Of a DNA stretch of 64,000 nucleotides, positions 1 through 8,624 are shown in pieces. The notes under the pieces are model-generated. The model did not search any database, had not been told where the DNA came from, and saw only the letters and a program-made list of their open reading frames with translations. The DNA is from a bacterium (GTDB lineage: Bacteria; Electryoneota; RPQS01). The stretch is taken from assembly GCA_013360195.1 (NCBI GenBank), contig JABWCQ010000012.1:1-64000 (forward strand), in the 5' to 3' direction. Made by a program: the position numbers and the translations under genes. The first letter of the stretch is position 1. Each line of letters begins with the position of its first letter.

Positions 1-375
1 GGGGCCGTCGTGGCCACCCACCACTAGTAAGCGGGGGGTCAGTCGGGCTTTGGTCGGTTAGCTGTGCATAATATACATATGGATTGAACGTTTGTCAAGC
101 GTTTGTGGTAAAAAATACAATTTTCTATAAACATTTGTGCAATCTTGGATTAGGGGAAATTGGCATTGGACTTACGAGCCGGAGAGGGAAAGTTCGAGAG
201 GCGTGGGGGAGGCGGGAAATTAGGAATAAGAAATGAGAAATTAGAAAGGGGGACGACGTGCGGGGCTGCTGACGGGGAAAGAAGAGTTGTTCTCTTGACA
301 ATCCCCGTGGCAAACGCTACCTTGACAGCAGGTCTTGGGAAACTGGCGGGCAAACTAAACTTGGAGACCACGAAG
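1..375. other. Gene-free stretch upstream of the first CDS
   Basis: No convincing gene lies here. Positions 1-50 are GC-rich, and positions 180-260 are purine-rich with short AAATTAG-type repeats; the 13-mer GAAATTAGAAAGG recurs near 3240. An open frame continues upstream of the next CDS, but its composition is low-complexity and its only early start is a TTG at 160, so it looks non-coding. A weak promoter may be TTGACA (295-300), a 17-nt spacer and TACCTT (318-323). Confidence 0.5.
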
Positions 376-2601
376 ATGACGCGAATTCTATCTGTATTCA
401 ATCTTTTGAAGCGGGTGGGGTTCGCGGTTTTGTTGTTGGGGGCGATCCAAGTTGCTTTTACCCAGCAGTGGTCTCTTATTCGTGGCTTACCGGACCGCTT
501 TCATGAGCTTAAGCAATTGGAGGAAACAGATACCCTGTTTCTGCTTGTCGATACAGGTGACTTGTATTTGTCAGGTGACTTCGGGCGGAGCTGGATTCCA
601 ATTGCGCGACCTCAATTCACGACGATTTCTTCGATAGAGATTTCGCGAGTAAACGGCCAGGTGCTGCTTTTTGTTTGTGGTTCGCAATCGCCGTACATGA
701 GATTTTCCACCAATCTTGGTCAGGAGTGGCAAGCTTTACCAGATGGATTACCGGAAGCTCGAAATGGGCGTATCGAAAAGGATAGTTTTGGTCGGCTCTG
801 GGTGTATGTTCGAGAGCGCATTTACTTTGCCGAAGCAGGTACACTATCTTTTGACTCATTGGATGCACCTATTGAAGCAAGTACTGTACGTGACGTTGCC
901 GTAATAAATGGGGAGACCCTTTGGATTGCGGCTACGGATTCGGGAGCATATCGAACCACGGATTTGGGTCAGAATTGGGTTCAGACTTTCCCAGCAGGGG
1001 TCGAGTCAATTGAAGGTGTCGAAGTCAACCCCCAGAACGAATTATCTGCTATCTTGACCTCCAATCGAGGTTTCGTGAAGACAAATTACTTGGGACAATG
1101 GGACCGAATTGAATTCCCAATAGAAGTCGGCGCATGGGGAGGCGTAACCTACGTGAATCAAGACTCTTCAGACTTGGTTGCAATACATGGTTTTCCCATA
1201 TTGAATAACATATACCGTTCCTCAGATGGCGGGGAGAGTTGGCAACCGGACCTGTGCGGAGCAGCAACAGTCAGCGCATGGCGAATACAGAAACTGGGGC
1301 AAAGCTCGGCCAGATTTGCTCTTCTTTTGACAGAGGCCGCTTTAGTGACAAATAACAACGGCGAAACCTTTCAAGTGACCTTGGAGGGTAGTGAAATCGG
1401 TAGGTACTGGTTCTCAAAGCATGAGCCCGGCTTGATATATGCCCGTTCCGAGGAAGCACTCTATGTAAGCCCAGATTCAGGTACATTCTGGATATCAACA
1501 CCTTTCTTGTCCGGTGTTTCATCTCTCGCAGAGCATCCCTCTCGAACGGCCGTATATGTAGCGTGCTATAACGGAGCAGTTTTTTGCTGGGAATGGCCCT
1601 CTGGACAAGTGGATAGTCTCGGAAGCCTGAATCCATCATACCTATATTCTTTGACACCGTCATCAGCCGACAGCAACCTTCTATACATAGCTTCCGATGT
1701 CGAAACACTATTCCGCTCTGTTGATGGAGGGCTGAGTTGGGTTTCCATCCCAAACCCAGCTCCGCCGGGACAGACACTTCGTTTCATATGTTCGCGCGAT
1801 CATTCGAATATAGCATTCCTCTACAGCGAATTTAACTTTGAAAATCGAACCCCCAATATCTGGAAAACAGTAGATTATGGAGAGAACTGGACGCACGTTT
1901 ACTCGCCTAATATTCCGGGCGTAGGAGAGTGGATTCGCGAAATGTGGACATCAGGGGAGATTACAGCAGACTTAAGTCTTAGGCTTTCTATCGATGGTCC
2001 GCCGCAATCATGGTACCACTTCTCGTCGGATGGCGGTGAGTCATTTGATTCAATCCAAACGAGCCGAGATGATTCCGGCTATGTTTTCAGTTCTTGGGGC
2101 GACTCGACTTTGGCGGTCAAAAGTAGCCGAGTCTTGGACAGCATGTTTGTTGTAGAGGATCATGGACACGATATCACGTTTGCGGGGCTCTTCCCACAGG
2201 AAAACGTGATCGGCCTCATTTCATGGACTGGTCACTTTGGGCAGGTATTGAGATATGACAATGTTGCTGTTAGAGCATGGTATTATAGGCAGAGGGCCGC
2301 AACAAACGTGATAGAACAGCTCCCCGAACCAACATTGGTATCAAGCGACTTTCTCGTATTTCCCAATCCGGCGAATTCAAATGCACGCATTAGGCTGATT
2401 ATTCCCGGACGTACAGCATCAGGTACGCTTGATTGCTTTGATCTTCTTGGAAGACGGGTATTCGCAATAGACGAGAAAACCTTGGCAAACAGCAATCTAT
2501 ACTCAATGTCACTCTATGATCTTGCGTCAGGAGTGTATTTTTTAAGGCTTAGCCTATTGGGATCGAGACCAGTGACTAAGAAACTGGTCATTCAGAAGTA
2601 G
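376..2601 (+). CDS. Secreted beta-propeller (BNR/sortilin-like) protein with T9SS sorting domain
   Basis: The 741-residue product starts at ATG 376, preceded by GGAG at 363-366. A hydrophobic signal peptide ends near AFTQQ. The body holds many short repeats of the kind YRTTDLGQNWVQ, YRSSDGGESWQP and FRSVDGGLSWVS. These resemble BNR/Asp-box or YCF48/sortilin propeller blades. The last ~80 residues (FPNPANSNARIRL ... LGRRVF ... LASGVYFLRL ... KKLVIQK) match a type A T9SS C-terminal sorting domain, so the protein is probably exported and surface-attached. No catalytic motif was recognised, and binding or scaffolding is only a guess. The longer frame beginning at 160 uses TTG and a low-complexity N-terminus and was rejected. 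Confidence 0.8.
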   Translation: MTRILSVFNLLKRVGFAVLLLGAIQVAFTQQWSLIRGLPDRFHELKQLEETDTLFLLVDTGDLYLSGDFGRSWIPIARPQFTTISSIEISRVNGQVLLFVCGSQSPYMRFSTNLGQEWQALPDGLPEARNGRIEKDSFGRLWVYVRERIYFAEAGTLSFDSLDAPIEASTVRDVAVINGETLWIAATDSGAYRTTDLGQNWVQTFPAGVESIEGVEVNPQNELSAILTSNRGFVKTNYLGQWDRIEFPIEVGAWGGVTYVNQDSSDLVAIHGFPILNNIYRSSDGGESWQPDLCGAATVSAWRIQKLGQSSARFALLLTEAALVTNNNGETFQVTLEGSEIGRYWFSKHEPGLIYARSEEALYVSPDSGTFWISTPFLSGVSSLAEHPSRTAVYVACYNGAVFCWEWPSGQVDSLGSLNPSYLYSLTPSSADSNLLYIASDVETLFRSVDGGLSWVSIPNPAPPGQTLRFICSRDHSNIAFLYSEFNFENRTPNIWKTVDYGENWTHVYSPNIPGVGEWIREMWTSGEITADLSLRLSIDGPPQSWYHFSSDGGESFDSIQTSRDDSGYVFSSWGDSTLAVKSSRVLDSMFVVEDHGHDITFAGLFPQENVIGLISWTGHFGQVLRYDNVAVRAWYYRQRAATNVIEQLPEPTLVSSDFLVFPNPANSNARIRLIIPGRTASGTLDCFDLLGRRVFAIDEKTLANSNLYSMSLYDLASGVYFLRLSLLGSRPVTKKLVIQK

Positions 2602-2675
2602 CTTGGAGCACTAAGCCTAAGATTTGTTATGATCGATTCACCAATGAATCAAGACTCATTCAGGAGGGATTAACG

Positions 2676-3191
2676 ATGCAATTAGTGTTACTATTCCTAC
2701 TCTTGTTGTCAAGCGTAGAAGCTGCTTGGATAAACCCACCCCGCATCGGCAGGTTAAAATCAGGAAACGATGCGTGCATTAACCACTTAATAGTCAAACT
2801 CGTCTCACCGTCGTTAGAAACGTCAGTTCTTTCTAAGGTCGGCGAGAGTGGCGGTGTTGTAGAGCAGATAGATGTTGGTAACCTATGGCGCGTTGTCAGT
2901 TGGAGCAAGTGTGATATCGAGGAGCAATACACTTTGCTAAGGCGATTGACAGAGCTGTCAGCGGTAAACTACGACTACGTTGCTTCACCAAATCAATACA
3001 TTGCCCCTGAACTGGCCACAGGAGACAAGTGGAACCTCCACGACACAGAGAACGCGATGGGAGACATCAATGCACCTGAAGCATGGGCATTGCTTTCACA
3101 CCCACCTGGTGCGGGAATTGGCGCATTTCTGTTGGATTCAGGTACACTGTTGGTCGTCAGAAGAAATGGGACACTTTTAGAGTTAAGTTAA
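2676..3191 (+). pseudogene. Truncated subtilase (S8 peptidase): prodomain and start of catalytic domain only
   Basis: A strong ribosome site (AGGAGGGA) precedes ATG 2676. The 171-residue frame has a signal peptide (LLFLLLLSSVEAA), an inhibitor_I9-like propeptide region, and then the entry to a subtilisin catalytic domain. W-N-L-H-D is followed by GDINAPEAWAL and FLLDSG, where LDSG corresponds to the catalytic-Asp motif. The frame stops 17 residues later. No His or Ser catalytic segment follows in any frame before the dispersed repeats begin. Real subtilases of this group exceed 400 residues, so this is a remnant, perhaps cut by a rearrangement involving the repeats downstream. Expression as an orphan prodomain cannot be excluded. 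Confidence 0.7.
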
Positions 3192-3714
3192 TGGAGGGAT
3201 TTGGTTCGTAAGTTGCGTTTCCTTCGTGGGTTTTGGTTAGGAAATTAGAAAGGCGGGCCCCCCCTTGTCGCCCCCCTTAGTCCCCCCCAAAACTGCGGCA
3301 GATTTTGGGGGGAGCGCAGAGCGAAGACGGCCGGAGGCCGCCGGTAGTGTGATTTTTCGATTTGCGTGGTGCTTGACGAGATCCTTCACTTCGCTCAGGA
3401 TGACAATGCGCGTTACATCGTGAGTTACTATTGCGTTTTTCTAGTAATGGTTTGTGTTGCGCTTTGTATCTCGACTTTGTTTAGAGAGTTCCTTCCAGGA
3501 TGACAAGGTGTGCTGCATCGTGAATGCGCTTGGGATTTGCGTGGTGCTTGACGAGATCCTTCACTTCGTTCAGGATGACAATGCGTTATTACGTCTCGAT
3601 CCTGCCTAACATTTTACCCCCCATTATCCCCCCAGAGGACTGGGGGAAATCAACGAACAGCCCGACACTGGAGTGTGTCGGGCCGCTTTATTTTGTCAAG
3701 GCAGATGGCGAAAG
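3192..3714. repeat. Repeat-filled intergenic region (dispersed elements)
   Basis: A 52-bp unit at 3359-3410 recurs at 3534-3585 with one mismatch; its core is GAGATCCTTCACTTCG. A third, degraded copy lies around 3485-3528. Separate GC-rich palindromes are CCCCCCAAAA/TTTTGGGGGG (3283-3312) and CCCCCAG-AGGA-CTGGGGG (about 3631-3648). The second palindrome recurs near 4647-4672 inside the start of the next gene. No coding sequence was seen. The units look like dispersed non-coding repeats rather than an insertion sequence; no transposase or terminal inverted repeats are present. Confidence 0.8.
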
Positions 3715-4692
3715 CTATTCAAACAGCGCGTTGATGACTCCGTTGACGTGCAACGTGTCACCCGGCAGGAAGCGAATCTGATTCGCGTCGTTGTAATTCG
3801 AGTTGGGGTCAACATTGGGATGACAGAGATGGCAGCGCATATCGGTCGGGTGAAATTCCGCCGTGGGCGGAACCGCGTGACAGGAGCGGCACTGAGTCAA
3901 CGTCTGTCCGGTGTTCCAAGACACGGCAACAATGGGGTCGCCCTGATGCAAATTGGAGTGACACCAGGTGGCGCAATTGCTCGGATTTGTATAGGATGCA
4001 GGGAAGCCGTTGGCCGTTGAGATGCGCGCATCCACGAAGGCAACATCGGCTGGAAGTATGTCAATGTGAGTCAAATCACGGACGCGATTGTGACATTCGC
4101 GGCAACTATAACGGGAATGCGCCTCGTGCGCGCCGGGATTGCGATTGGCAAGCGGATGCTCAGCCGTCGGCGGAAGTCCGTGACAAGTGTTGCAGGCGGC
4201 GGGGCCTGCGGATTGAACATGACACTCTTTGCAACTTGCACCACTTCGACCACCGGCGAAATCCACACCGTGACAGGATTGGCAACTGGAGATTGTGTTC
4301 CAGTTTTCCAGGGTCTCGAACCGCGTTACATGGCTCGCTGCTACGTCTGCCTGATGCGGGTAGCCGTGACAATCGTAGCATGCTGCGGCGGCAGTAGGCG
4401 TTTCCACCACGGGGCCGTTATCGAAGCTTTGTGCCGCGCCATTAACAGCGTGACAACCTAAGCAGCTTTCACCTTTGCTGCCGATTGCTGCAGTTCCGTG
4501 CCAGTCCTCACTATAGGGATCCATCCAATTTACGGGATGGGTATTGTAGCTTGAGGTGACGCGATCTTCACTACAGGAGATGAAGAGCATACTCACACAT
4601 GTTATTAAAATTGGGAGGATGCTTAGACATTTTACCCCCCCATGCCCCCCCAGAGGACTGGGGGGGAATCGGAATGCTAATTTATTGCGCAT
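3715..4692 (-). CDS. Multiheme c-type cytochrome lipoprotein (8 CxxCH plus one CxxxCH)
   Basis: The product has 325 residues from ATG 4692. That start overlaps the end of the upstream cytochrome gene by 11 bp, suggesting translational coupling. The signal segment ends in LFISC, a lipobox with lipidated Cys40. Eight canonical CxxCH motifs and one CATWCH are present; two sites carry the CHGxPP or CHAVPP context seen in some outer-surface cytochromes. The natural reading is a lipid-anchored outer-membrane electron-transfer protein. It is the last gene of a barrel/cytochrome cluster. The N-terminal residues FPPSPLGGHGG are encoded by a dispersed palindromic repeat, so the true start could lie elsewhere. 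Confidence 0.8.
   Translation of the reverse strand: MRNKLAFRFPPSPLGGHGGVKCLSILPILITCVSMLFISCSEDRVTSSYNTHPVNWMDPYSEDWHGTAAIGSKGESCLGCHAVNGAAQSFDNGPVVETPTAAAACYDCHGYPHQADVAASHVTRFETLENWNTISSCQSCHGVDFAGGRSGASCKECHVQSAGPAACNTCHGLPPTAEHPLANRNPGAHEAHSRYSCRECHNRVRDLTHIDILPADVAFVDARISTANGFPASYTNPSNCATWCHSNLHQGDPIVAVSWNTGQTLTQCRSCHAVPPTAEFHPTDMRCHLCHPNVDPNSNYNDANQIRFLPGDTLHVNGVINALFE
4630..4673. repeat. Dispersed palindromic repeat inside a signal-peptide coding region
   Basis: The segment is a near copy of positions 3611-3650 and includes a CCCCCAG-AGGA-CTGGGGG stem-loop. It lies between the ATG at 4692 and the hydrophobic signal core, in frame, and adds about a dozen Pro/Gly-rich residues. Confidence 0.7.
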
Positions 4693-5569
4693 GGCACCTC
4701 GCACACGTCGGTTCGACATTTGGTGTATCGTGACAGGACATGCAAGATTCAAGATCGAACTCTGCCGCTTCGCCGTGTGTGCCGCCGTTCGGTGTGACAA
4801 AGCCGGGGCGGAAGTGGTCGGCGGGCAGCACATTCATGTCACGGTGGCAGTCAATACAGAAGCTGCGCTGCTCGTGACAGGTTCCGCAACGGAAGTCGCT
4901 TAAATGCGCATCCTGACCGTGACTGTTCAGATAGTTGCGCGGATGCGGATTGATGACCGCATCGCCTTGATGGCAAGATTGACAGTCGAGTTTCGTGCCG
5001 CTGATGTGACACATCATACACTGAGCATCGTCGGCAGAGGCCGCAATGCCGTGACGCTGCGCCCACATGATATCGTGGTCAGCGGGAGTGAGTTTTTCGC
5101 CCGGAAGGTGACAGGTTTTGCACTCGCGGTTGACGGAGCGGTTGGTGTGACACTCCATGCAGTCGGCCATCTTCGGGAAATGACTCACGGGCTCATCGAG
5201 ATTAGCATGACAGGTATTGCATTCCAGTCCGGCTTTTTCGATGTGCCGCTGATGGCGGAAGACGGGGCTGTAGTCTCCGATGTACTTGAAGATGAAGCCC
5301 TCCCTTTGCTCACCCAAGGCAACGCCCTTGTTGGCGACGTCTTCAGGAGAGTGGCAATCGGCGCAAGCAGACCAGAGCGGAAGCAGATTGTCCGTGCCAG
5401 CATTACTCTTTTCGACTCCGGTATGACAGGCGATGCACTCCATATCGGCGTGCAGGGAATGTTTGAAGGCGGACGGAAGTCTGCCATCAGAGCCGACCAG
5501 AGCGAACTCGCCATCCGCGAAGGCCGAGGCGGTGAACGCGACGGTCAGTATGAGCAGAAGACGCATCAT
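4682..5569 (-). CDS. Periplasmic 11-heme c-type cytochrome (cytochrome c3-like)
   Basis: The 295-residue product carries a cleavable signal peptide (LLLILTVAFTASAFA) and eleven CxxCH motifs, from CIACH near residue 46 to CARCH at the C-terminus. The dense spacing and many additional His residues (for example HSLH, FRHQRH, HFRPG) are typical of bis-His c3/c7-type wires. The ATG at 5569 overlaps the TGA of the barrel gene upstream as ATGA. In porin-cytochrome complexes a periplasmic multiheme protein hands electrons to a cytochrome in or outside the barrel. This protein occupies that position between the barrel gene and a lipoprotein cytochrome. The role is inferred from context; the haem-binding motifs are directly visible. 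Confidence 0.85.
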   Translation of the reverse strand: MMRLLLILTVAFTASAFADGEFALVGSDGRLPSAFKHSLHADMECIACHTGVEKSNAGTDNLLPLWSACADCHSPEDVANKGVALGEQREGFIFKYIGDYSPVFRHQRHIEKAGLECNTCHANLDEPVSHFPKMADCMECHTNRSVNRECKTCHLPGEKLTPADHDIMWAQRHGIAASADDAQCMMCHISGTKLDCQSCHQGDAVINPHPRNYLNSHGQDAHLSDFRCGTCHEQRSFCIDCHRDMNVLPADHFRPGFVTPNGGTHGEAAEFDLESCMSCHDTPNVEPTCARCHAQ

Positions 5570-6801
5570 TGTTCACCCCTTACGGCTGAGCGGAAGTGAG
5601 TGACGAGCGAGAAGAGTGCGCGCCAGTCTTCGTTGTGGTACTGATTTTTCAAGTGCTCAATACGGCCGCCGAGATTTATCATGCGAGTGATTGACCAATC
5701 CAATCCGCCATAGATGACTTGTGCTTCGGTGTTGGGACGAATTTCACTGTTGGAGCCGCGAGAATAATCAAATCCGAGGCTGACCTCAAATTGCTTGATG
5801 TCATATCGAGTCTGACCGTAGAAGCCGTCCATGTCACCTTCGCCGGCGGAGAGCCAATGAGTATAACCGATCTCCCCTTTTTCGTCGCCGATGCCAGCCC
5901 GCACCTTATAGAGCATGTCTTCTTCGGTGAAAATCGTGTAGCCCATGCCGGTAAGATATACATCCTCGTCGAACTCCCAGAATGCGCCGAGGCGTGCGGA
6001 ATTGGTCTTGGACTCTTCCAAAAACGTGGCAAAGAAGGAGTCTTCGAAAATACGCGGAGTTTGAGTGCGCAGGTCGGCGGACAGCATGAGTTTTCCGGTG
6101 GTCTGCCAGTAGGCGGTAATCTGACCGGTTTCGATGGCTGACTGTTCGAGATTCATGTGCAGACGTGCGCGCATGGTCAAGTCCTTCAGGGACGTGCAGT
6201 GATAGTCAAGCCCGAGACCGTTGAACATCACATCGCCGTCTTTGCTAACATAGAAGTAAGACAAACCGATTTGCCGTTTCCCGAAGCGTGTGCGAACATT
6301 GAGTCCGCCTGTCCATCCGCCGTCGGGGTTTTCTTGATCAAGACTCAGTGATGAATTGAGTCGAGAACCGCCGAAAACACGGAGGTCGGTTTTGCGGTTA
6401 AACTTGTAGTTGCTCCACAATCCGAGCACGTTGCCGCGGCCGATTCCTTCGGTCACCCATTGCTGTCCCAAGCGAATATCCCACTTGGACGCTTCGGGTT
6501 TCCAGATGAGAACGGCGCGGTGTACCCGTGCTGTCCCAGAGCTGTTGGCATAACCGTTCTGATATTCTGCGAAACCGCGCAAAGTGCTTTCGAAGTTCCA
6601 GTCTCCGCCGCCGAATTTGTGAACATTCAGACTCAGCAAGGGAACGACTTGAACCCGGTCCACGGAGTCATCGCGAACATATGACCATACTCCGAAGCGG
6701 CCGGAGTAGTTCAAAGCAAACGCCGATTGAACTCCGGATACGACCAGAAAGAGGAGAATGGTCAGCAGGAATAGCGCCTGCCGTGACTTGAATTTTCGCA
6801 T
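5566..6801 (-). CDS. Outer-membrane beta-barrel protein of the porin-cytochrome-like cluster
   Basis: The 411-residue product has a signal peptide (LLTILLFLVVSGVQSAFA). It is followed by alternating amphipathic strands rich in Tyr, Trp and Phe (YSGRFGVWSYV, WNFESTLRGFAEY, IGLSYFYV), ending in strands such as LFSLVTHF. No CxxCH is present. Length and pattern suggest a barrel of roughly 16 or more strands. Its position between a lipoprotein cytochrome gene and a periplasmic cytochrome gene resembles the MtrB/OmbB component that lets cytochromes cross the outer membrane. I cannot show sequence homology to those families, and a generic porin remains possible. No clear Shine-Dalgarno sequence precedes ATG 6801. 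Confidence 0.7.
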   Translation of the reverse strand: MRKFKSRQALFLLTILLFLVVSGVQSAFALNYSGRFGVWSYVRDDSVDRVQVVPLLSLNVHKFGGGDWNFESTLRGFAEYQNGYANSSGTARVHRAVLIWKPEASKWDIRLGQQWVTEGIGRGNVLGLWSNYKFNRKTDLRVFGGSRLNSSLSLDQENPDGGWTGGLNVRTRFGKRQIGLSYFYVSKDGDVMFNGLGLDYHCTSLKDLTMRARLHMNLEQSAIETGQITAYWQTTGKLMLSADLRTQTPRIFEDSFFATFLEESKTNSARLGAFWEFDEDVYLTGMGYTIFTEEDMLYKVRAGIGDEKGEIGYTHWLSAGEGDMDGFYGQTRYDIKQFEVSLGFDYSRGSNSEIRPNTEAQVIYGGLDWSITRMINLGGRIEHLKNQYHNEDWRALFSLVTHFRSAVRGEQ

Positions 6802-6872
6802 GAGAGTGCGATTTTTAGATGGAGTTTCGCCATTGCAAAGAGAACTTCACAACGGCGAGACAGAAGGAATTT

Positions 6873-6901
6873 GCGGGGCGGACGAGAGACATCCGCCCCG
6901 C
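6873..6901 (-). terminator. GC-rich hairpin between cytochrome and barrel genes
   Basis: A perfect 10-bp stem (GCGGGGCGGA with TCCGCCCCGC) closes a 9-nt loop just downstream of the PKD cytochrome stop codon at 6915. It is not followed by a T-run on the minus strand, so it may be an mRNA-stabilising or processing hairpin within the operon rather than a full terminator. Confidence 0.4.
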
Positions 6902-6914
6902 TCTTGTTCAAGGC

Positions 6915-8624
6915 TTACTTACGGGAAGCCATTCTCCGCTGTTCCTGCAAGAGGGGCTGACCGGGAGTCAGGTAGTCAATTGCATTGTTCAGCAGTGAAA
7001 GCGCATAAGTGTAGTTGTGCACGCCCATCGAGCCTTCGTTATTCACGAAGAACCAGGCGTACGCGGCTTCGCGCTGCTCGCGGGTTGTTTCCGTCGCGGT
7101 GAAGAGCGGCTCGGTGCCGTCGTTCGGGAGCATGCTCAGAAGCTGATTCATCAGGTTCTGAATTTCGGTGCGGCGACCACGATAGTCGAAATCGTTGGGC
7201 GTGGCGTGGCACTGGTTGCAGGCCTGCACCTGCGGTGCGAAGCTGTGTCCATGATAATCGTGTCCCGGAGTATCACCCGGAATTGTGTGAACGTGACAGG
7301 TCACGCACATGTTCTCGAGCGAGGCTTCGCCGATTTCCACGTCGGGCTGGTGCACGGATTCACGATTATAGGTGTAGCCCGCAATTTCATAGGAGCCGCG
7401 ACCGATAGCCATGTCGGCTTGGCAGCTGCCGTGCGGTCCGGGGTGTGCGCTGCCGTTGTTGATTTGACCGATAATGTTGGCTTCGTTGCGGCGAGCGTGG
7501 TGGCACTGTGCACACTGCTGGCCTTTGCCAAAGCTCAGGTAGCCCTGCTCTTCATCGGGAATCCAGAGTGTGTCAGGATGATCGGGACCGGCATAGACGA
7601 TGGGGAAGGCATCCAGGCCGCGCAGATATGCGGGGTTGTTCTCTTCGTCGAGTGAGTGCACATCGTGGCAGGTCGCGCAAGAGACTTGATAGCCCTCAGC
7701 AGGAACCGCACGGTCCGCCCAATCCGGATCCCACTTCTTGATGAAACCTTCGGAGATGTGGCAGAAGTTGCAAGACGAGCGATTGAATTCCGTGTTGAAC
7801 TCTTCGATACCGCCGGCAACTTCGATGGCTTGTCCGTGGCCGGAAGTTTCGTACTCTTCATATTGAGAGTGGCAGCGGTTGCAGGTCTCACCGGTTACGA
7901 CAAGCTCAATGTCCGGTTCGTGCGAAGAGAAGTCCGGACCCATGGGGCCGTGGCAGGCTTCACATGTGACATTGCGGAGATTGACATTCGGGAAGTCATC
8001 GTAGCCCGCGTTGTCCACGCCGGGGGTGATGACGGTGCCGTCAAACGCGACGATGTCGTCCCAGCCGGTGGTGTGGCATTGCAAGCAATAGGGATTGTTT
8101 TCCGCACCTGAAGCCACGAGCGAAGCGTAGGCCTCGGCATGGTGCGTGGATTCCCACCCTTCGACCTTAGCCTGATGGCAGTGACTGCAGCGATTGGCGT
8201 TGTCACCGAGGAAGCTCGGGGTCACGCTGGGCACGTAGGTGTTGACACCGACGCGAACGATGCCGCTGACGCTGCCATCGTTGTCAGTGACAGTCACGGA
8301 AATTTCATAGAGGCCGATGCCGCTGGGCGGAGTGTAGTTCGTTACGGCCGCCGTTGGGCTGGAGAGCGTGCCGGAGGCCGCAGTCCACTGATAGGTCATG
8401 GGGTCGCCATTGGGGTCGTAGGCGCTGACAAAGAGCACCGTGCTCTCGCCTGTACCGACGCTATCGGGCGCGGCGACAATTGCGGTGATGATGGGCGGTG
8501 AATCCGGATTAAGTCCGGAGGGACCTGCGGGTCCCTGGTCTCCTTCGCAGCCGACAAATGCGAGCACGATAACCACCAGGCTTAGGAGAATGAACGTTGC
8601 TGGGTGTAGTCTCTTACGATTCAT
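6915..8624 (-). CDS. PKD-domain nine-heme c-type cytochrome lipoprotein
   Basis: The 569-residue form starts at ATG 8624, which has an AAAGGA ribosome site 8 nt upstream; an in-frame ATG at 8633 lacks one. The lipobox FVGC places lipidated Cys26 after the signal helix. Residues ~40-130 form a PKD/Ig-like domain (SVGTGESTVLFVSAYDPNGD ... YEISVTVTDNDGS). Nine CxxCH motifs follow (CSHCH, CLQCH, CEACH, CNRCH, CNFCH, CATCH, CAQCH, CVTCH, CNQCH). The C-terminus is helical and ends with a FFVNNEGSMGVHN segment. That segment recalls the helical tails of NrfA/octaheme-type cytochromes, but the catalytic architecture is not evident. A surface-exposed electron-transfer or oxidoreductase role is inferred from the lipid anchor and the neighbouring barrel gene. 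Confidence 0.8.
   Translation of the reverse strand: MNRKRLHPATFILLSLVVIVLAFVGCEGDQGPAGPSGLNPDSPPIITAIVAAPDSVGTGESTVLFVSAYDPNGDPMTYQWTAASGTLSSPTAAVTNYTPPSGIGLYEISVTVTDNDGSVSGIVRVGVNTYVPSVTPSFLGDNANRCSHCHQAKVEGWESTHHAEAYASLVASGAENNPYCLQCHTTGWDDIVAFDGTVITPGVDNAGYDDFPNVNLRNVTCEACHGPMGPDFSSHEPDIELVVTGETCNRCHSQYEEYETSGHGQAIEVAGGIEEFNTEFNRSSCNFCHISEGFIKKWDPDWADRAVPAEGYQVSCATCHDVHSLDEENNPAYLRGLDAFPIVYAGPDHPDTLWIPDEEQGYLSFGKGQQCAQCHHARRNEANIIGQINNGSAHPGPHGSCQADMAIGRGSYEIAGYTYNRESVHQPDVEIGEASLENMCVTCHVHTIPGDTPGHDYHGHSFAPQVQACNQCHATPNDFDYRGRRTEIQNLMNQLLSMLPNDGTEPLFTATETTREQREAAYAWFFVNNEGSMGVHNYTYALSLLNNAIDYLTPGQPLLQEQRRMASRK

Noticed and set aside
160-375. N-terminal extension of the first protein
   Set aside because: It needs a TTG start, is low-complexity, and precedes a good ATG with signal peptide and ribosome site.
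3192-3714. Insertion sequence
   Set aside because: There is no transposase frame or terminal inverted repeat pair; the content is short direct and palindromic repeats.
4904-5599. 231-residue plus-strand open frame opposite the 11-heme cytochrome
   Set aside because: It is the antisense shadow of a gene with eleven CxxCH motifs and a signal peptide; the shadow has no recognisable domain.
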